From: Alkalicaulis satelles
GTDB taxonomy: Bacteria; Pseudomonadota; Alphaproteobacteria; Caulobacterales; Maricaulaceae
Reading direction: 5' to 3'
DNA length: 64,000 nucleotides
NCBI RefSeq assembly: GCF_008630495.1
Contig: NZ_VWOJ01000001.1
Coordinates: forward strand, 62,001 to 126,000
Shown here: piece after piece, positions 8,086 through 17,431 of the stretch
How the letters are laid out: every line of letters starts with the position of its first letter
Position numbering within the stretch: the first letter of the stretch is position 1
The notes under the pieces: model-generated
The model's database searches: none
What the model was told of the DNA's origin: nothing
What the model saw: only the letters and a program-made list of their open reading frames with translations
Made by a program: the position numbers and the translations under genes

Positions 8086-9147
8086 ATGATCAGAAGATGG
8101 CTGGCGGGACTGGCGGCGGCGGTGGTTTGCGCGTGTGGCGGGCCGCAGGCGGAAGGGACGGGGCAGGCTGTTGCCGGCGCCGCTCCCGCCTTCATCGCTG
8201 AAACCGGCCGGGGCTGGCAGGAGGTGGTGGTGTCGGTGCGCGATCTGGCGCCCATCCGTGATTTCATGATCGAGGTGGCCGGCTATGAGGTGCGCGCTGA
8301 GGGCGTGCTGGCGCCGCAATGGCTGGAGGCCTGGGGGCTGGAGGGCGCGTCGGGCGCCTACGCGCTGATGGCTTCGCCGGGCAAGGATGTGGGCTGGGTG
8401 CGCCTGGTGCGCTTTGACGGGGTGGAGCAGGATCTGATCCGCCCCGGCGCCCAGGTCTGGGACCAGGGCGGGCTGTTCTCCCTGATGGTGCGTGCTGAAG
8501 AGGCCGATGAGGTCATGGACGCCGCCCATGCGCGCGGATGGAGCGTCTTCAACCGGCCCCAGGTGTTCGATTTTGGCGGGCTTCTGATCAAGAATGTGGT
8601 GGCGCGCCTGCCTGACGGGGTCAATCTGGCGGTCTATTCGCGCGTGCATCCGCCCATCGAGGGCTGGGATGATCTGGCCGGTTTCTCCTACCCGTTCAAT
8701 ACAATGGCCATGGTCCATGACCTGGCCGCCGAACGGGCTTTTTTCGTGGAAGGGCTGGGGTTCGAACCCTTCTGGGAGGGCGATTACATCGATCCCGAAC
8801 CGGTTAGCACCAATCACGGCCTGCCCAACAATCTCTCCCACGTGATCCCTCGCCGGACCGCCATCCTGCAGCAGCGCCCGGGCGAGGACGGGCGCATTGA
8901 GCTGATGCATTTTGACGGGCTGGAGGGGGATGATTTCTCTGACCGCGCGCGCCCGCCGCATCTGGGCATTCTGGCGGTGCGCCTGCCGGTGGCCGATCTT
9001 GATGCGGCTCTGGCCCGGCTGGCGGGGCAGGGCGTTTCGCCCGATGCGGGTCCGGTCCCGTTCGCCCTTGATCCCTATGGCGAGGTGCGCTGGGCGGCCG
9101 TGTCGTCTCCCTCAGGGATCATTGTGGAGTTGCTCGAACAACCCTGA
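8086..9147 (+). CDS. Exported two-domain VOC (glyoxalase-fold) lipoprotein
   Basis: The 353-residue product begins MIRRWLAGLAAAVVCACGG, a lipoprotein-type signal with Cys17 as the likely lipidated residue; Cys at position -2 is atypical. Two vicinal-oxygen-chelate units follow: about residues 43-165 (WQEVVVSVRDLAPIRDFM) and about 200-350 (NTMAMVHDLAAERAFFVEGLGFEPF ending IIVELLEQP). VOC proteins bind metals and act as glyoxalases, dioxygenases, epimerases or drug-binding proteins; no function can be chosen here. ATG 8086 follows GCAGG and yields the signal peptide, whereas the longer frame would run back through the tRNA. It precedes, and may be co-regulated with, a TonB receptor. Confidence 0.8.
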   Translation: MIRRWLAGLAAAVVCACGGPQAEGTGQAVAGAAPAFIAETGRGWQEVVVSVRDLAPIRDFMIEVAGYEVRAEGVLAPQWLEAWGLEGASGAYALMASPGKDVGWVRLVRFDGVEQDLIRPGAQVWDQGGLFSLMVRAEEADEVMDAAHARGWSVFNRPQVFDFGGLLIKNVVARLPDGVNLAVYSRVHPPIEGWDDLAGFSYPFNTMAMVHDLAAERAFFVEGLGFEPFWEGDYIDPEPVSTNHGLPNNLSHVIPRRTAILQQRPGEDGRIELMHFDGLEGDDFSDRARPPHLGILAVRLPVADLDAALARLAGQGVSPDAGPVPFALDPYGEVRWAAVSSPSGIIVELLEQP

Positions 9148-9180
9148 TGCGCCGGTGCGCAAATGTCACATAAGTTATAT

Positions 9181-9225
9181 CAATTCGTCCGGACAAATTG
9201 ACGCGGCGTCCAGCTGCGCTAGTTT
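9181..9225 (+). promoter_or_regulatory. Promoter of the TonB receptor gene with overlapping palindromic operator
   Basis: CAATTCGTCCGGACAAATTG at 9181-9200 is a 20-bp palindrome with one mismatched pair. Its right end overlaps a good -35 hexamer, TTGACG (9198-9203), followed after 16 bases by a weak -10, TAGTTT (9220-9225). The receptor ATG lies at 9283. This placement is typical of a repressor that blocks RNA polymerase. The core GTCCGGAC is shared with sites at 8027 and 13001. Confidence 0.55.
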
Positions 9226-9282
9226 AGGGCTGATTACGCGCCGGACCACCGGCCAAATCTGCCGCCACAGGGGAGACTAACC

Positions 9283-11478
9283 ATGGCCCGTCTATTTCGT
9301 ACTGTCCTCATGGCCAGCGCCGCCGCGCCGGCCTTCGCTTTCGCTTCAGCCGCTTACGCTCAGGAAGACGAGGCCGCTGCGCCGCGCGGCGTGGACCGCG
9401 TGATCGTGACAGCCCAGCGCCGCGAGGCCGATTCCCAGGACGTGCCGATCGCGTTGACAGCGCTGGGCGCGGGCGATCTGGACCGGCAGGCGGTGGAGGA
9501 GATCACCGATCTTCGCTTTACCGCGCCGAACGTGAACATTCAGAAAAACACCGGCGTGGCCAATGCGGCCCAGGTCTATATCCGCGGCGTGGGTCAGGAT
9601 GAATCCTCCCTGTTCGCCGAGGTGGGCGTGGGCATCTATCTCGATGGCGTTTATCTGGGCAAACAGAACGGCACCACGATCGACCTGGTCGATCTGGAGC
9701 GGGTGGAAGTGCTGCGTGGCCCTCAGGGCACCTATTACGGGCGCAACACCAATGGCGGCGCCATCCGCTTCATCTCCCGGCGCCCCGAGCTGACCGGCAC
9801 GCGCGGCGTGCTGGATGTGGCCGCCGGCACCGGTTCGCGTTTTGACGTGCGCGCCTCCTGGTCGTCTCCGGTGGTGGAAGGCGAAAGCGGTTTCAAGATC
9901 GATATCTTCAGCCGCAACAAGGGCAGCGACTTCAATCTTCTGAACAATCCCGCCCCGACGGCCGGACCGTTCACCTACACGCCCCAGGACACGGTCAATA
10001 ATGTGGAGCGCTATGGCGTGCGCGGCTCCTTCCTCTGGGAGCCTTCCGCACAGGACCTGTCGGTCTATCTGATCGCGGACTGGACCATCGACAATTCGGG
10101 GGCCTTCGTTCCGACCCCGATCCAGCGTCAGGCGGACGGATCGGTGACCGAGCCGTTCGGCCGGCGTGCTGGCGAGATGTCCATCGCGCCGTTCCATGAA
10201 TTCCGCGGCGGCGGCCTTAGCGGCGAGGTGAAATTCGGCACCGCGCTGGGCGAGATCACCTCCATCACCGCCTAGCGCACCTTCTCCCAGGACCTGACCG
10301 CCGATCTGGACGGTCCGGGCATTGTCGATCTCTACCAGGAGCTCGACCAGTGGCAGTTCACCCAGGAAGTCCAGCTGGTGGGCGGCAATGAGCAGGCTGA
10401 TTACGTGCTCGGGGCCTATTATTTCCGCGAGAACGTGCAGCAGCTCGCCAATAACCGCTTCAACCAGATTTTCGCGGGCATTATCGGTCAGCCCTTCGGT
10501 CTGAATGACGACGAGCAGGACACCACTTCATGGGCGGTGTTCGGCGAGACCACGTTCCACCTCAATGAGCAGTGGTCATTCACCATTGGCGGGCGCTACA
10601 CCTCGGACGAGAAGACCGCCAACCGCCGGCTGCTCGATCCCAACACGCTGGCGCCGATCTGGGATGTGGATCCGTCCTTTGACGACACCAATTTCTCCTG
10701 GCGCGCCGTCGCCCAGTACCGGCCCAATGACAATGTGATGCTCTATGGCTCCTACTCCACCGGCTACAAGGCCGGCGGTCTGGCCGGCACGCGTCCCATC
10801 ACGCCGAATGTCGCGTTCAACACCTATGAGCCCGAGGAGCTCTCCTCTTGGGAGGTGGGCCTGCGCTCGGATCTGTTCGACAATACGCTGCGCTTCAACG
10901 CGACCTATTTCTACGCGATCTATGACGCGCTGCAGCTGTCCGTGCTGGAGCCGGCCACCTTCCAGTTCGGCGTGATCAACGCCGACGCCATCGTTCACGG
11001 CCTCGAGCTTGAGGGCGTGTGGCGTCCCACAGATCAGTTCCAGCTGTCGGGCAATCTGGGCACCACCAATTTCCGCTATGATGAGGGATCGCGCATCGAT
11101 CCGGCCGTTGGCGTGCCGTTCGACACGCTGGACGGCAAGCAATTCCCGGATCTGGCCGCCCGCTTGAATGCGGTGTTCTACCAGCCCACCGAGCTGGGCG
11201 AGTTCGCCTTTGGCGGCTCGGCCACCTATTCCAGCGCCTTCGCGCGCAATGTGGGCAATTCGCCGGCCATCTTCTCGGATGAAGTGACCACGCTGGACGT
11301 GTTCGCCCAGCTGACCTCGCCTGACGGGCGCTGGCGTCTGAAGCTGGAGGGCAAGAACATCACCGACGAGGACATCTTCCTGGCCGGCAACGCCCCCGGC
11401 GCCGCTCCGGGCTCTTGGGGCAGCCGTTATTACACTTACGGCGCCATCTGGAGCGCGAGCCTGCGGTTGGAATTCTAG
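9283..11478 (+). pseudogene. TonB-dependent receptor interrupted by one in-frame TAG
   Basis: The frame from ATG 9283 gives a signal peptide (cleavage near AYAQ-ED), a TonB box region (DRVIVTAQRRE), a plug with DLERVEVLRGPQGTYYGRNTNGG and part of the barrel, then stops at TAG 10273-10275 (codon 331). Reading through in the same frame restores the rest of the barrel, with SITA-stop-RTFSQD, FTQEVQLVGG, AQYRPNDNVMLYGSYSTGYKAG and the C-terminal SASLRLEF. In this receptor family the interrupted codon is normally Tyr (SITAYR), one base from TAG. No other damage is visible, so it is a very recent lesion, a sequencing error or an amber codon read through. A truncated 330-residue product could not form a barrel. 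Confidence 0.9.
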
Positions 11479-11502
11479 ACCAGGGTTTGAGCCTCAATGC
11501 GC

Positions 11503-11530
11503 AACGCCCCGGCCTGATGGCCGGGGCGTT
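11503..11530. terminator. Intrinsic terminator hairpin (possibly bidirectional)
   Basis: AACGCCCCGGCC at 11503-11514 and GGCCGGGGCGTT at 11519-11530 form a perfect 12-bp stem with the tetraloop TGAT. It lies 24 bases after the TonB receptor stop and before the converging cytochrome gene. The ends supply a short A tract or T tract in either direction. Confidence 0.85.
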
Positions 11531-11558
11531 TGCCATAGGCGGCAAGGGAAAGCCGGTA

Positions 11559-12128
11559 TCAGCCTTCGCTGCCTGTCTCGTCAGCTTCAGGATCGAAGCT
11601 TTCTGCAAAATCGGCGGGCGCAGTGGCCACGGCCAGCCAGCCGATCAGATCTATGCGGTCGCTCTCATTGCGCAGGCCTGCAAAGCTCATCCTGTTGCCC
11701 GGCAGGAAGGTGCGCGGATTGGCCAGCCACTCGTCCAGCTCTGCAGGCGTCCAGACGAATCCGGCCTCTGCGAGCGCGCTGGAATAGCGGAAACCCTCCA
11801 TGGTTCCGGCCTGCTGGCCGAACATGCCATAGAGATTGGGGCCCACCATATGGCGTCCGCCCTCGGTGACGGTGTGGCAGGACTGGCAGCGCCGCCACAT
11901 CCGCTCGCCATTGGCCAGATCGGCGTTCACATAGGCCTCGCCGAGCGCCGCCAGCACCGCCTGTGTGTCAACATCATTGGCGGGAGCGTCCGTCTCAGGC
12001 GCGATGGCCGGGCCATCGCCAGGGGAGTCCGGCATATCGCCGGATCCGCTATCGCCACAGGCGGCCAGCCCGAGCAATCCGGCGCAGGAAACGGCGATCA
12101 GGGCGCGGTTAAGATGGCTGTGCGGCAT
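11559..12128 (-). CDS. Lipoprotein class I cytochrome c
   Basis: The 189-residue protein starts MPHSHLNRALIAVSCAGLLG with lipobox LAAC and an acidic, Gly/Pro/Asp-rich linker of about 40 residues, then one cytochrome c domain. The haem site is CQSCH, followed by GPNLYGMFG and the distal Met in PGNRMSFAGLR, a pattern like membrane-anchored cytochrome c2/c552 used as electron shuttle to terminal oxidases. The ATG at 12128 follows GGAGAGCGCC and puts the signal sequence at the N-terminus; a longer upstream frame is unlikely. It converges on the TonB receptor and shares orientation with the methyltransferase upstream. The redox partner is unknown. Confidence 0.88.
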   Translation of the reverse strand: MPHSHLNRALIAVSCAGLLGLAACGDSGSGDMPDSPGDGPAIAPETDAPANDVDTQAVLAALGEAYVNADLANGERMWRRCQSCHTVTEGGRHMVGPNLYGMFGQQAGTMEGFRYSSALAEAGFVWTPAELDEWLANPRTFLPGNRMSFAGLRNESDRIDLIGWLAVATAPADFAESFDPEADETGSEG

Positions 12129-12209
12129 GGCGCTCTCCTGTCTGGTGGATTGGACATGGGTACTGCGTCCGGCTGGGTCCATCAATGTGCAGCGGCGCCG
12201 CACTGGCGT

Positions 12210-13001
12210 TCAGGCCGGCTTGATCCCGGTGCAGAACACCAGAACCTGGTCATGATAATGCACGCCCGGGGTGCGCATGTAACGCGCGGTGACTTCGGAC
12301 GCGCCGTGGGCGCCTGTGAGCCGGGCGATGATCTCCACATTATCCGCCTGAAACAGGGTCCAGTCCGAACCGCCCTCCACAACCCGCTCAAAGCGCTGCT
12401 CCTGAACGTGAGCAAGCCCGGCGTTCTGCATCAAGCCAGCCAGGCGCGCGCCGAAGCCGCTGTCCATCAGTCCGGTCTCATCCATGGCCCGGCGTGTAGC
12501 ATCCAGGGCCTCGGCGAATTCAACCATGCCCGGCGCGTCCATATCCACTGGTTTTGAGGTCGAGCAGTCCAGATCGGCCAGCGCCAAGCGTCCGCCCGGC
12601 TTCAGCCACTCCATCAGCCGCGCTATGGCGGTCTTAGGGTCGCTGAGATGGCCCAGCACCATGCGCGCATAGACCAGATCAAACCCGCCGGGCTCGGCGG
12701 CGGGGGCCATCAGATCGGCTTGCATGAGACGCACGGGCGGCGATACGGGCCCGGCGCGCGACAGATCAATATCCACGCCCAGTACATCACCGTGCAGACC
12801 GGTCTGGCCGGCGAACCAGTCCAGCATGCGCCCTGAGCCGGGGCCGAATTCGGCTATAGCCATGCCGGGCGTGAGCCCGGCGCACTGCTGCAGCCAGGCG
12901 CGGGTGGGGGCGGCGTAGAAAGCGTCCAGCTTTTGCAGGCGTAACGCTTCGTCCTCAGGACTGCGGTGTGACGCGAAATAGACTGAACTGAGCTGAGTCA
13001 T
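12210..13001 (-). CDS. Class I SAM-dependent methyltransferase
   Basis: The 263-residue product has the Rossmann methyltransferase core: motif I IAEFGPGSGRML, an acidic strand GVDIDLSRA, motif IV-like FDLVYARMVLGHLSDP and the WLKPGGRLALADLD strand that follows. It resembles ubiquinone/menaquinone-type and small-molecule methyltransferases, but the substrate cannot be deduced. ATG 13001 was chosen; an in-frame ATG at 13025 is an alternative. The palindrome TGTCCGGACA directly abuts the chosen start, so a regulator bound there would cover the translation start. It is divergent from the ABC efflux operon. Confidence 0.82.
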   Translation of the reverse strand: MTQLSSVYFASHRSPEDEALRLQKLDAFYAAPTRAWLQQCAGLTPGMAIAEFGPGSGRMLDWFAGQTGLHGDVLGVDIDLSRAGPVSPPVRLMQADLMAPAAEPGGFDLVYARMVLGHLSDPKTAIARLMEWLKPGGRLALADLDCSTSKPVDMDAPGMVEFAEALDATRRAMDETGLMDSGFGARLAGLMQNAGLAHVQEQRFERVVEGGSDWTLFQADNVEIIARLTGAHGASEVTARYMRTPGVHYHDQVLVFCTGIKPA

Positions 13002-13010
13002 GTCCGGACA
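13001..13010. promoter_or_regulatory. TGTCCGGACA palindrome, candidate operator (site 3)
   Basis: Third intergenic copy of the TGTCCGGACA-AAT motif, here touching the first base of the methyltransferase start codon and lying about 100 bases before the divergent ABC operon. Its position suggests control of the methyltransferase and possibly of the efflux operon too. Confidence 0.45.
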
Positions 13011-13108
13011 AATACCGGCATTCATCTGCTGCGGCAAGCAGGCGCAGGCGCGCACTCTTGGGCGGTGGCTGTTGCAAGGCTAGAGTTTGAATTGGACAGG
13101 AGGAGATG

Positions 13109-13843
13109 ATGGCCAGCCTGGATGCTGAGCCGGATGGGGCTGCGCCTACCTATCAGGTGCGCGACCTGTCACGGGTGTATGGAGACGGTCCAGCCGCCGT
13201 GCATGCCTTGCGCGGCGTGGATATTGATGTGCCCGAAGGCGAGCTGATCGTGGTGCTGGGCGCGTCGGGTTCGGGAAAATCGACCTTTCTCAACATCATT
13301 GGCGGGCTGGACCGGGCCACGGCCGGCACGGTGCGGTTCCGCGGTCAGGATCTTCATGACGCCAGCGACGCCGCGCTGACCCGCTACCGGCGCGACCATG
13401 TCGGCTTCGTGTTCCAGTTCTACAATCTGATGCCCAGCCTGACCGCGCGCGAGAATGTAGCGCTGGTCACCGAAATCGCCCGCAATCCCATGGACCCGGC
13501 CGAGGCCCTGGAACTGGTGGGGCTGGGGCCGCGCATTGATCATTTCCCGGCCCAGCTCTCGGGCGGCGAGCAACAGCGCGTGGCCATCGCCCGGGCCATC
13601 GCCAAGCGTCCTGATGTGATGATGTGCGACGAGCCAACAGGCGCGCTGGATTCCAAAACCGGCGTGCGGGTGCTGGAGGCCTTGCAGAACGTCAACCGGG
13701 AGCTGGGCGCCACCACTTTCCTGATCACTCACAATGTCTCTGTAGGCTGGATGGCTGACCGGGTGATCGAGTTTGCCGACGGCGCAGTGCGCGAGAACCG
13801 GGTGAACGCCAATCCGGTTCCGGCTTCGGAGCTGAGCTGGTGA
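13109..13843 (+). CDS. ABC transporter ATP-binding protein (MacB/LolD type)
   Basis: The 244-residue ATPase contains Walker [11 protein letters not shown]-loop [18 protein letters not shown], signature [14 protein letters not shown], Walker [13 protein letters not shown] and H-loop LITHN. The DEPTGALDS wording and operon place it in the MacB/LolD/DevA class that powers FtsX-like permeases by a mechanotransmission cycle. ATG 13109 lies five bases after AGGAGG; an adjacent ATG at 13106 is possible but sits too close. The stop overlaps the permease start (GTGA). With the next two genes it forms an inner-membrane tripartite efflux or envelope-trafficking system. Confidence 0.93.
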   Translation: MASLDAEPDGAAPTYQVRDLSRVYGDGPAAVHALRGVDIDVPEGELIVVLGASGSGKSTFLNIIGGLDRATAGTVRFRGQDLHDASDAALTRYRRDHVGFVFQFYNLMPSLTARENVALVTEIARNPMDPAEALELVGLGPRIDHFPAQLSGGEQQRVAIARAIAKRPDVMMCDEPTGALDSKTGVRVLEALQNVNRELGATTFLITHNVSVGWMADRVIEFADGAVRENRVNANPVPASELSW

Positions 13844-16221
13844 GCGCGCGCATCCTTGGCGTCCTGGACCGCAAGGTCCTGCGTGATCTCTGGCGCATGC
13901 GCGGACAGGTGATCGCCATCGCTCTGGTGGCGGCGGCCGGCGTGTCTTTGCAAGTTTCCATGGGCGGGTTGACCGTCTCTTTGTCCGAGACGCGCGCGGC
14001 CTATTACGAGCGCTACCGCTTCGCTGATCTGTGGGCGCCGGTAGTGCGCGCGCCCCTGCCGCTGGCGATGGAATTGCGCGCGATTGATGGCGTGGCCAGC
14101 GTGGAGACGCGCATCACCGCGCCGGTCCTGTTCGAGCTGGGCGGGGAGGGGCCGCCGCCCTCGGGATTTGTGCATTCCCTCCCGCAAGACGGGTCGCAGC
14201 CAGCGGTCAACGCCCTGCATCTGGCTGAAGGGCGCCTGCCTGCGCCGGGTTCGTCCGATGAGGTGGTGGTGCTCGACAGTTTCGCTAGCGCCCACGGCCT
14301 GCATCCGGGAGACAGTCTGACCCTGACACTGGCCGGGCGGCGCGAGAACGTCACCATTTCCGGCGTGGTGCTGAGCCCGGAATGGATTTACGCTATTGCG
14401 CCCGGCCAGCTGGCGCCGGATCCGGCCCTGTTCGGCGTGATCTGGATGAACGAGGCGGGCGTGGCCGCCGCCACCGGCATGTCCGGCGCGTTCAACGAGG
14501 CAGTGGTGCGCCTGATGCGCGGGGCCAGCGAGCCGGCGGTGCGCGCGGCGCTGGACCAGGCGCTGGCCCCCTATGGCGCGGCGGGGGCCTATGGCCGGCG
14601 CGAGCAGGTCTCTGACGCCTTTGTCAGCGCCGAAATCGATCAGATGCGCACCATGACCCGCATGATGCCGCCCATTTTCCTGATCGTGGCGGCGTTTCTG
14701 GTCAATATCGTGGTCTCGCGCATGGTCGCTGTGGAGCGCGAGCAGATCGGCCTCTTGCGCGCCTTCGGCTATACGCCGCTCCAGATCGCGGGCCATTACC
14801 TCAAATTCGCCAGCGTGATCGCTCTGCTGGGGCTGGCCGCCGGGGCGGCGCTGGGCGCCTGGCTCGGGGATGCGATGGCGGGCATGCTGGCCGATTACTA
14901 CCACTTTCCCTTTCTGCTGTTCGGGCTCGATCCGGGCGGCTATGCGCTGGCGGGCGCTCTGGCGCTGGGGGCGGTGATGCTGGGTGCGGCCGGAGCGGTG
15001 CGCCGGGCCTCGCGCCTGACGCCTGCCGACGCCATGCGCCCGCCGGCGCCGGCGGATTACTCGCGCGGACTGGGCGCCCGGCTGATCGCCTTCAGGCAGA
15101 TTGATCACCAGTCGCGCATGGTGCTGCGCCAGCTGTTGCGCTTTCCCTTGCGCGCGGGGCTGACCGGGGCTGGCCTGACAGCGTCTGCGGCGCTGCTGGT
15201 ATGCGCCTTCTACTTCGCGGACGCCGTAGAGGTGATGGTCGAGGAATATTTCACCCTCGCCAACCGTCAGGATCTCAGCGTTCACCTGGCCGACCAGCGC
15301 GCCATGGGAGCCCTGGATGCGCTGACCGCCCGGCCCGGGGTGATGGAAATCGAGCCCTTCCGCGCCGAGCCAGTGCGGCTGCGCTTTGGCCATCACGAGA
15401 TTCTGACCGCTCTGACCGGCGTGGTGGACGACCCGCGCCTTGCGCGCCTGACCGGCAAGCGCGGAGAGACGATCGCACCCGTCCCCGGCGGGCTGGTGCT
15501 GTCACGCGATCTGGCTGACCGGCTGGGGGCCGGGGCTGGCGACACCGTCCTGGCGGCGCTGACGCGCGGCGCGCGCCCGGAGCTGGAGCTGCAGGTGATC
15601 GCTACGCCTCAGACCTGGGTGGGATCGGGCGCCCAGATGCGCCTGGATGATCTCAACCGGGCGCTGGGAGAGGGCGATGTGATCAATGGCGCGGTGCTGC
15701 GCATGGACGCCCGTGAGGCGGGCGCGCTCTATGCGGAGCTCAAGGATGCGCCGGCCGTGGCCGGCATGCAGTTCAACGCCGAAGCGCGCGCCACCTTCCG
15801 CGAGATCATGGACGAGACCATGGGCACGGTGATCGGCGCCTTCATCCTGTTCGCCTGTGTGATCGCGCTGGGGGTCGCCTATAATGCGGTGCGCGTGTCC
15901 ATGGCCGAGCGCGAGCGTGAGCTGGCCTCCTTGCGGGTGCTGGGATTCTCGCGCGGGGATGTAAGCTACATACTGCTGGCCGAGGCCGCCCTGATTACCC
16001 TGGCCGCACTGCCCGTTGGCCTCCTGGCGGGCGCCGGGCTCGCCTGGACGCTATCGCTGTCCATGGACTCTGACGTGTTCCGCCTGCCCTTCATGATCAG
16101 TCCGGCTTCCTATGGTTATGCCGGTCTGATCCTCATCATGTCTGTAGTTCTGAGCGGCGCGCTGGTGCGCCGGCGCATTGACCGGCTGGATATGGTCAAG
16201 GTTCTGAAAACACGCGAATAG
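13840..16221 (+). CDS. FtsX-like ABC transporter permease
   Basis: The 793-residue permease starts at a GTG overlapping the ATPase stop. One N-terminal membrane helix (about residues 22-45) is followed by a large periplasmic domain, an FtsX-type three-helix block (about 275-390, with [22 protein letters not shown]), a second single helix and periplasmic domain (about 430-650), and a C-terminal FtsX block (about 660-780, [21 protein letters not shown]). This double-FtsX layout is like the DevC/LolCE-type giant permeases rather than the short MacB. Substrate unknown; lipids, lipoproteins and hydrophobic drugs are all possible. Confidence 0.9.
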   Translation: MSARILGVLDRKVLRDLWRMRGQVIAIALVAAAGVSLQVSMGGLTVSLSETRAAYYERYRFADLWAPVVRAPLPLAMELRAIDGVASVETRITAPVLFELGGEGPPPSGFVHSLPQDGSQPAVNALHLAEGRLPAPGSSDEVVVLDSFASAHGLHPGDSLTLTLAGRRENVTISGVVLSPEWIYAIAPGQLAPDPALFGVIWMNEAGVAAATGMSGAFNEAVVRLMRGASEPAVRAALDQALAPYGAAGAYGRREQVSDAFVSAEIDQMRTMTRMMPPIFLIVAAFLVNIVVSRMVAVEREQIGLLRAFGYTPLQIAGHYLKFASVIALLGLAAGAALGAWLGDAMAGMLADYYHFPFLLFGLDPGGYALAGALALGAVMLGAAGAVRRASRLTPADAMRPPAPADYSRGLGARLIAFRQIDHQSRMVLRQLLRFPLRAGLTGAGLTASAALLVCAFYFADAVEVMVEEYFTLANRQDLSVHLADQRAMGALDALTARPGVMEIEPFRAEPVRLRFGHHEILTALTGVVDDPRLARLTGKRGETIAPVPGGLVLSRDLADRLGAGAGDTVLAALTRGARPELELQVIATPQTWVGSGAQMRLDDLNRALGEGDVINGAVLRMDAREAGALYAELKDAPAVAGMQFNAEARATFREIMDETMGTVIGAFILFACVIALGVAYNAVRVSMAERERELASLRVLGFSRGDVSYILLAEAALITLAALPVGLLAGAGLAWTLSLSMDSDVFRLPFMISPASYGYAGLILIMSVVLSGALVRRRIDRLDMVKVLKTRE

Positions 16222-16229
16222 GTTCTGTC

Positions 16230-17426
16230 ATGTCCCTGAAAAACCTGAAATTCCGTCATGTGTTCTGGGCCGGAGCCGCGCTGGTGCTGGTGCTGGCTTT
16301 CGCGTTTGCGGTGGCGCCCAGACCGGTTCCGGCCGATTTCGGCGAGGCGCAGACGGCGCCGCTATCGGTGAGCGTATCGGCGGAAGGCCATGCCCAGGTG
16401 CGCGATGTGTTCACCGTGTCGGCGCCCATCGCCGGTCGCCTTATGAGGGTGGAGAAGCGCGCTGGCGATGCGGTGGAGGCGGGCGAGACGCTGGCCATGC
16501 TTTTGCCGGTGGACCCTGTGCTGCTGGACGCGCGCAGCCGCTCGGAAGCCCAGGCCGCTTTGCAATCGGCCGAGGCGCTGCTGGGCTTTGCGCGCGCCGA
16601 GCTGGGCCGCGCCGAGGCCGAGGCCGATTACGCCCGCACTGAGCTGGAGCGCTTCGAGACCCTGGCCCAGCGCGGCACGGTCAGCCAGGGCGCGCTGGAC
16701 CGCGCCCGCCTCCAGTCCCGCTCCGCCCAGGCCGCCCTGCAGACGGCGCGTGCATCCGTGCGTGCCCGCGAGGCCGAGCGCGATGCGGCTGAGGCGCGTC
16801 TCGCTCCGCCCGCCAACGGCCAGGAGGAAGGTGTCGTGCGCCTGACCAGTCCGATCACCGGCCGGGTGCTGAGTGTGGAGCAGCAGAGCGAGACGGTTCT
16901 TGCGCCGGGCCAGCGTGTTCTGGAACTGGGTGACCCGGTGGATCTGCAGATCATCGCCGAGGTGCGCTCGGAGGATGCAGTGCGCATTCGCGAGAACGCG
17001 CCTGCGCGCATCACCGCCTGGGGCGGGGAGGGTGATCTGCGCGCCGAGGTGCGCCGGGTCGAGCCGTTCGGCGCGCGCCGGATCAGCGCACTCGGCGTGG
17101 AGGAGCGCCGGGTCAATGTGATCCTGGACATTCTCGAACCCTGGGAGGACTGGTCCGCGCTGGGTCATGGCTACCGCGTGCGCGCCGCGGTCGAAGTATG
17201 GCGCGGGGAGGATGTGCTGACCGCGCCGGTGGCCGCCTTGTTCCGCCACGAGGGCGGCTGGGCCGTATTTGCGGTGGAGAACGGGCGCGCGCGCCTGCGC
17301 CGTGTGGAGACCGGACCCAATGACGGGCGCACGGCCCATATCGTCTCCGGCCTTAATCCCGGCGAGCGCGTGGTGCTCTATCCGTCAGACCGCATCCATG
17401 ACGGCGCGCGCGTGCGGGCGCGCTGA
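16230..17426 (+). CDS. HlyD/MacA-type periplasmic adaptor subunit
   Basis: The 398-residue protein has one N-terminal membrane anchor (VFWAGAALVLVLAFAFAVAP), a barrel-sandwich half (SAPIAGRLMRVEKRAGDAVEAG), a long Ala/Glu/Arg-rich coiled-coil hairpin at about 105-200, the second lipoyl half (TSPITGRVLSVEQQSETVLAPG) and a C-terminal beta-barrel with a membrane-proximal domain ending NPGERVVLYPSD. It starts eight bases after the permease gene, so ATPase, permease and adaptor are one operon. It should link the FtsX-like permease to an outer-membrane channel, which is not encoded in the window. Confidence 0.92.
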   Translation: MSLKNLKFRHVFWAGAALVLVLAFAFAVAPRPVPADFGEAQTAPLSVSVSAEGHAQVRDVFTVSAPIAGRLMRVEKRAGDAVEAGETLAMLLPVDPVLLDARSRSEAQAALQSAEALLGFARAELGRAEAEADYARTELERFETLAQRGTVSQGALDRARLQSRSAQAALQTARASVRAREAERDAAEARLAPPANGQEEGVVRLTSPITGRVLSVEQQSETVLAPGQRVLELGDPVDLQIIAEVRSEDAVRIRENAPARITAWGGEGDLRAEVRRVEPFGARRISALGVEERRVNVILDILEPWEDWSALGHGYRVRAAVEVWRGEDVLTAPVAALFRHEGGWAVFAVENGRARLRRVETGPNDGRTAHIVSGLNPGERVVLYPSDRIHDGARVRAR

Positions 17427-17431
17427 GGGCC

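Noticed and set aside
7705-8961. Long minus-strand open frame (418 codons) through tRNA-Phe and the VOC lipoprotein gene
   Set aside because: It runs antisense to a gene with clear domains and a signal peptide; low-complexity His/Arg/Gln-rich product, as expected from GC-rich shadow frames.
13729-15396. Long minus-strand frame (555 codons) antisense to the FtsX-like permease
   Set aside because: The plus strand encodes a permease with transmembrane and FtsX motifs; the antisense product is His/Arg/Gln-rich with no domain.
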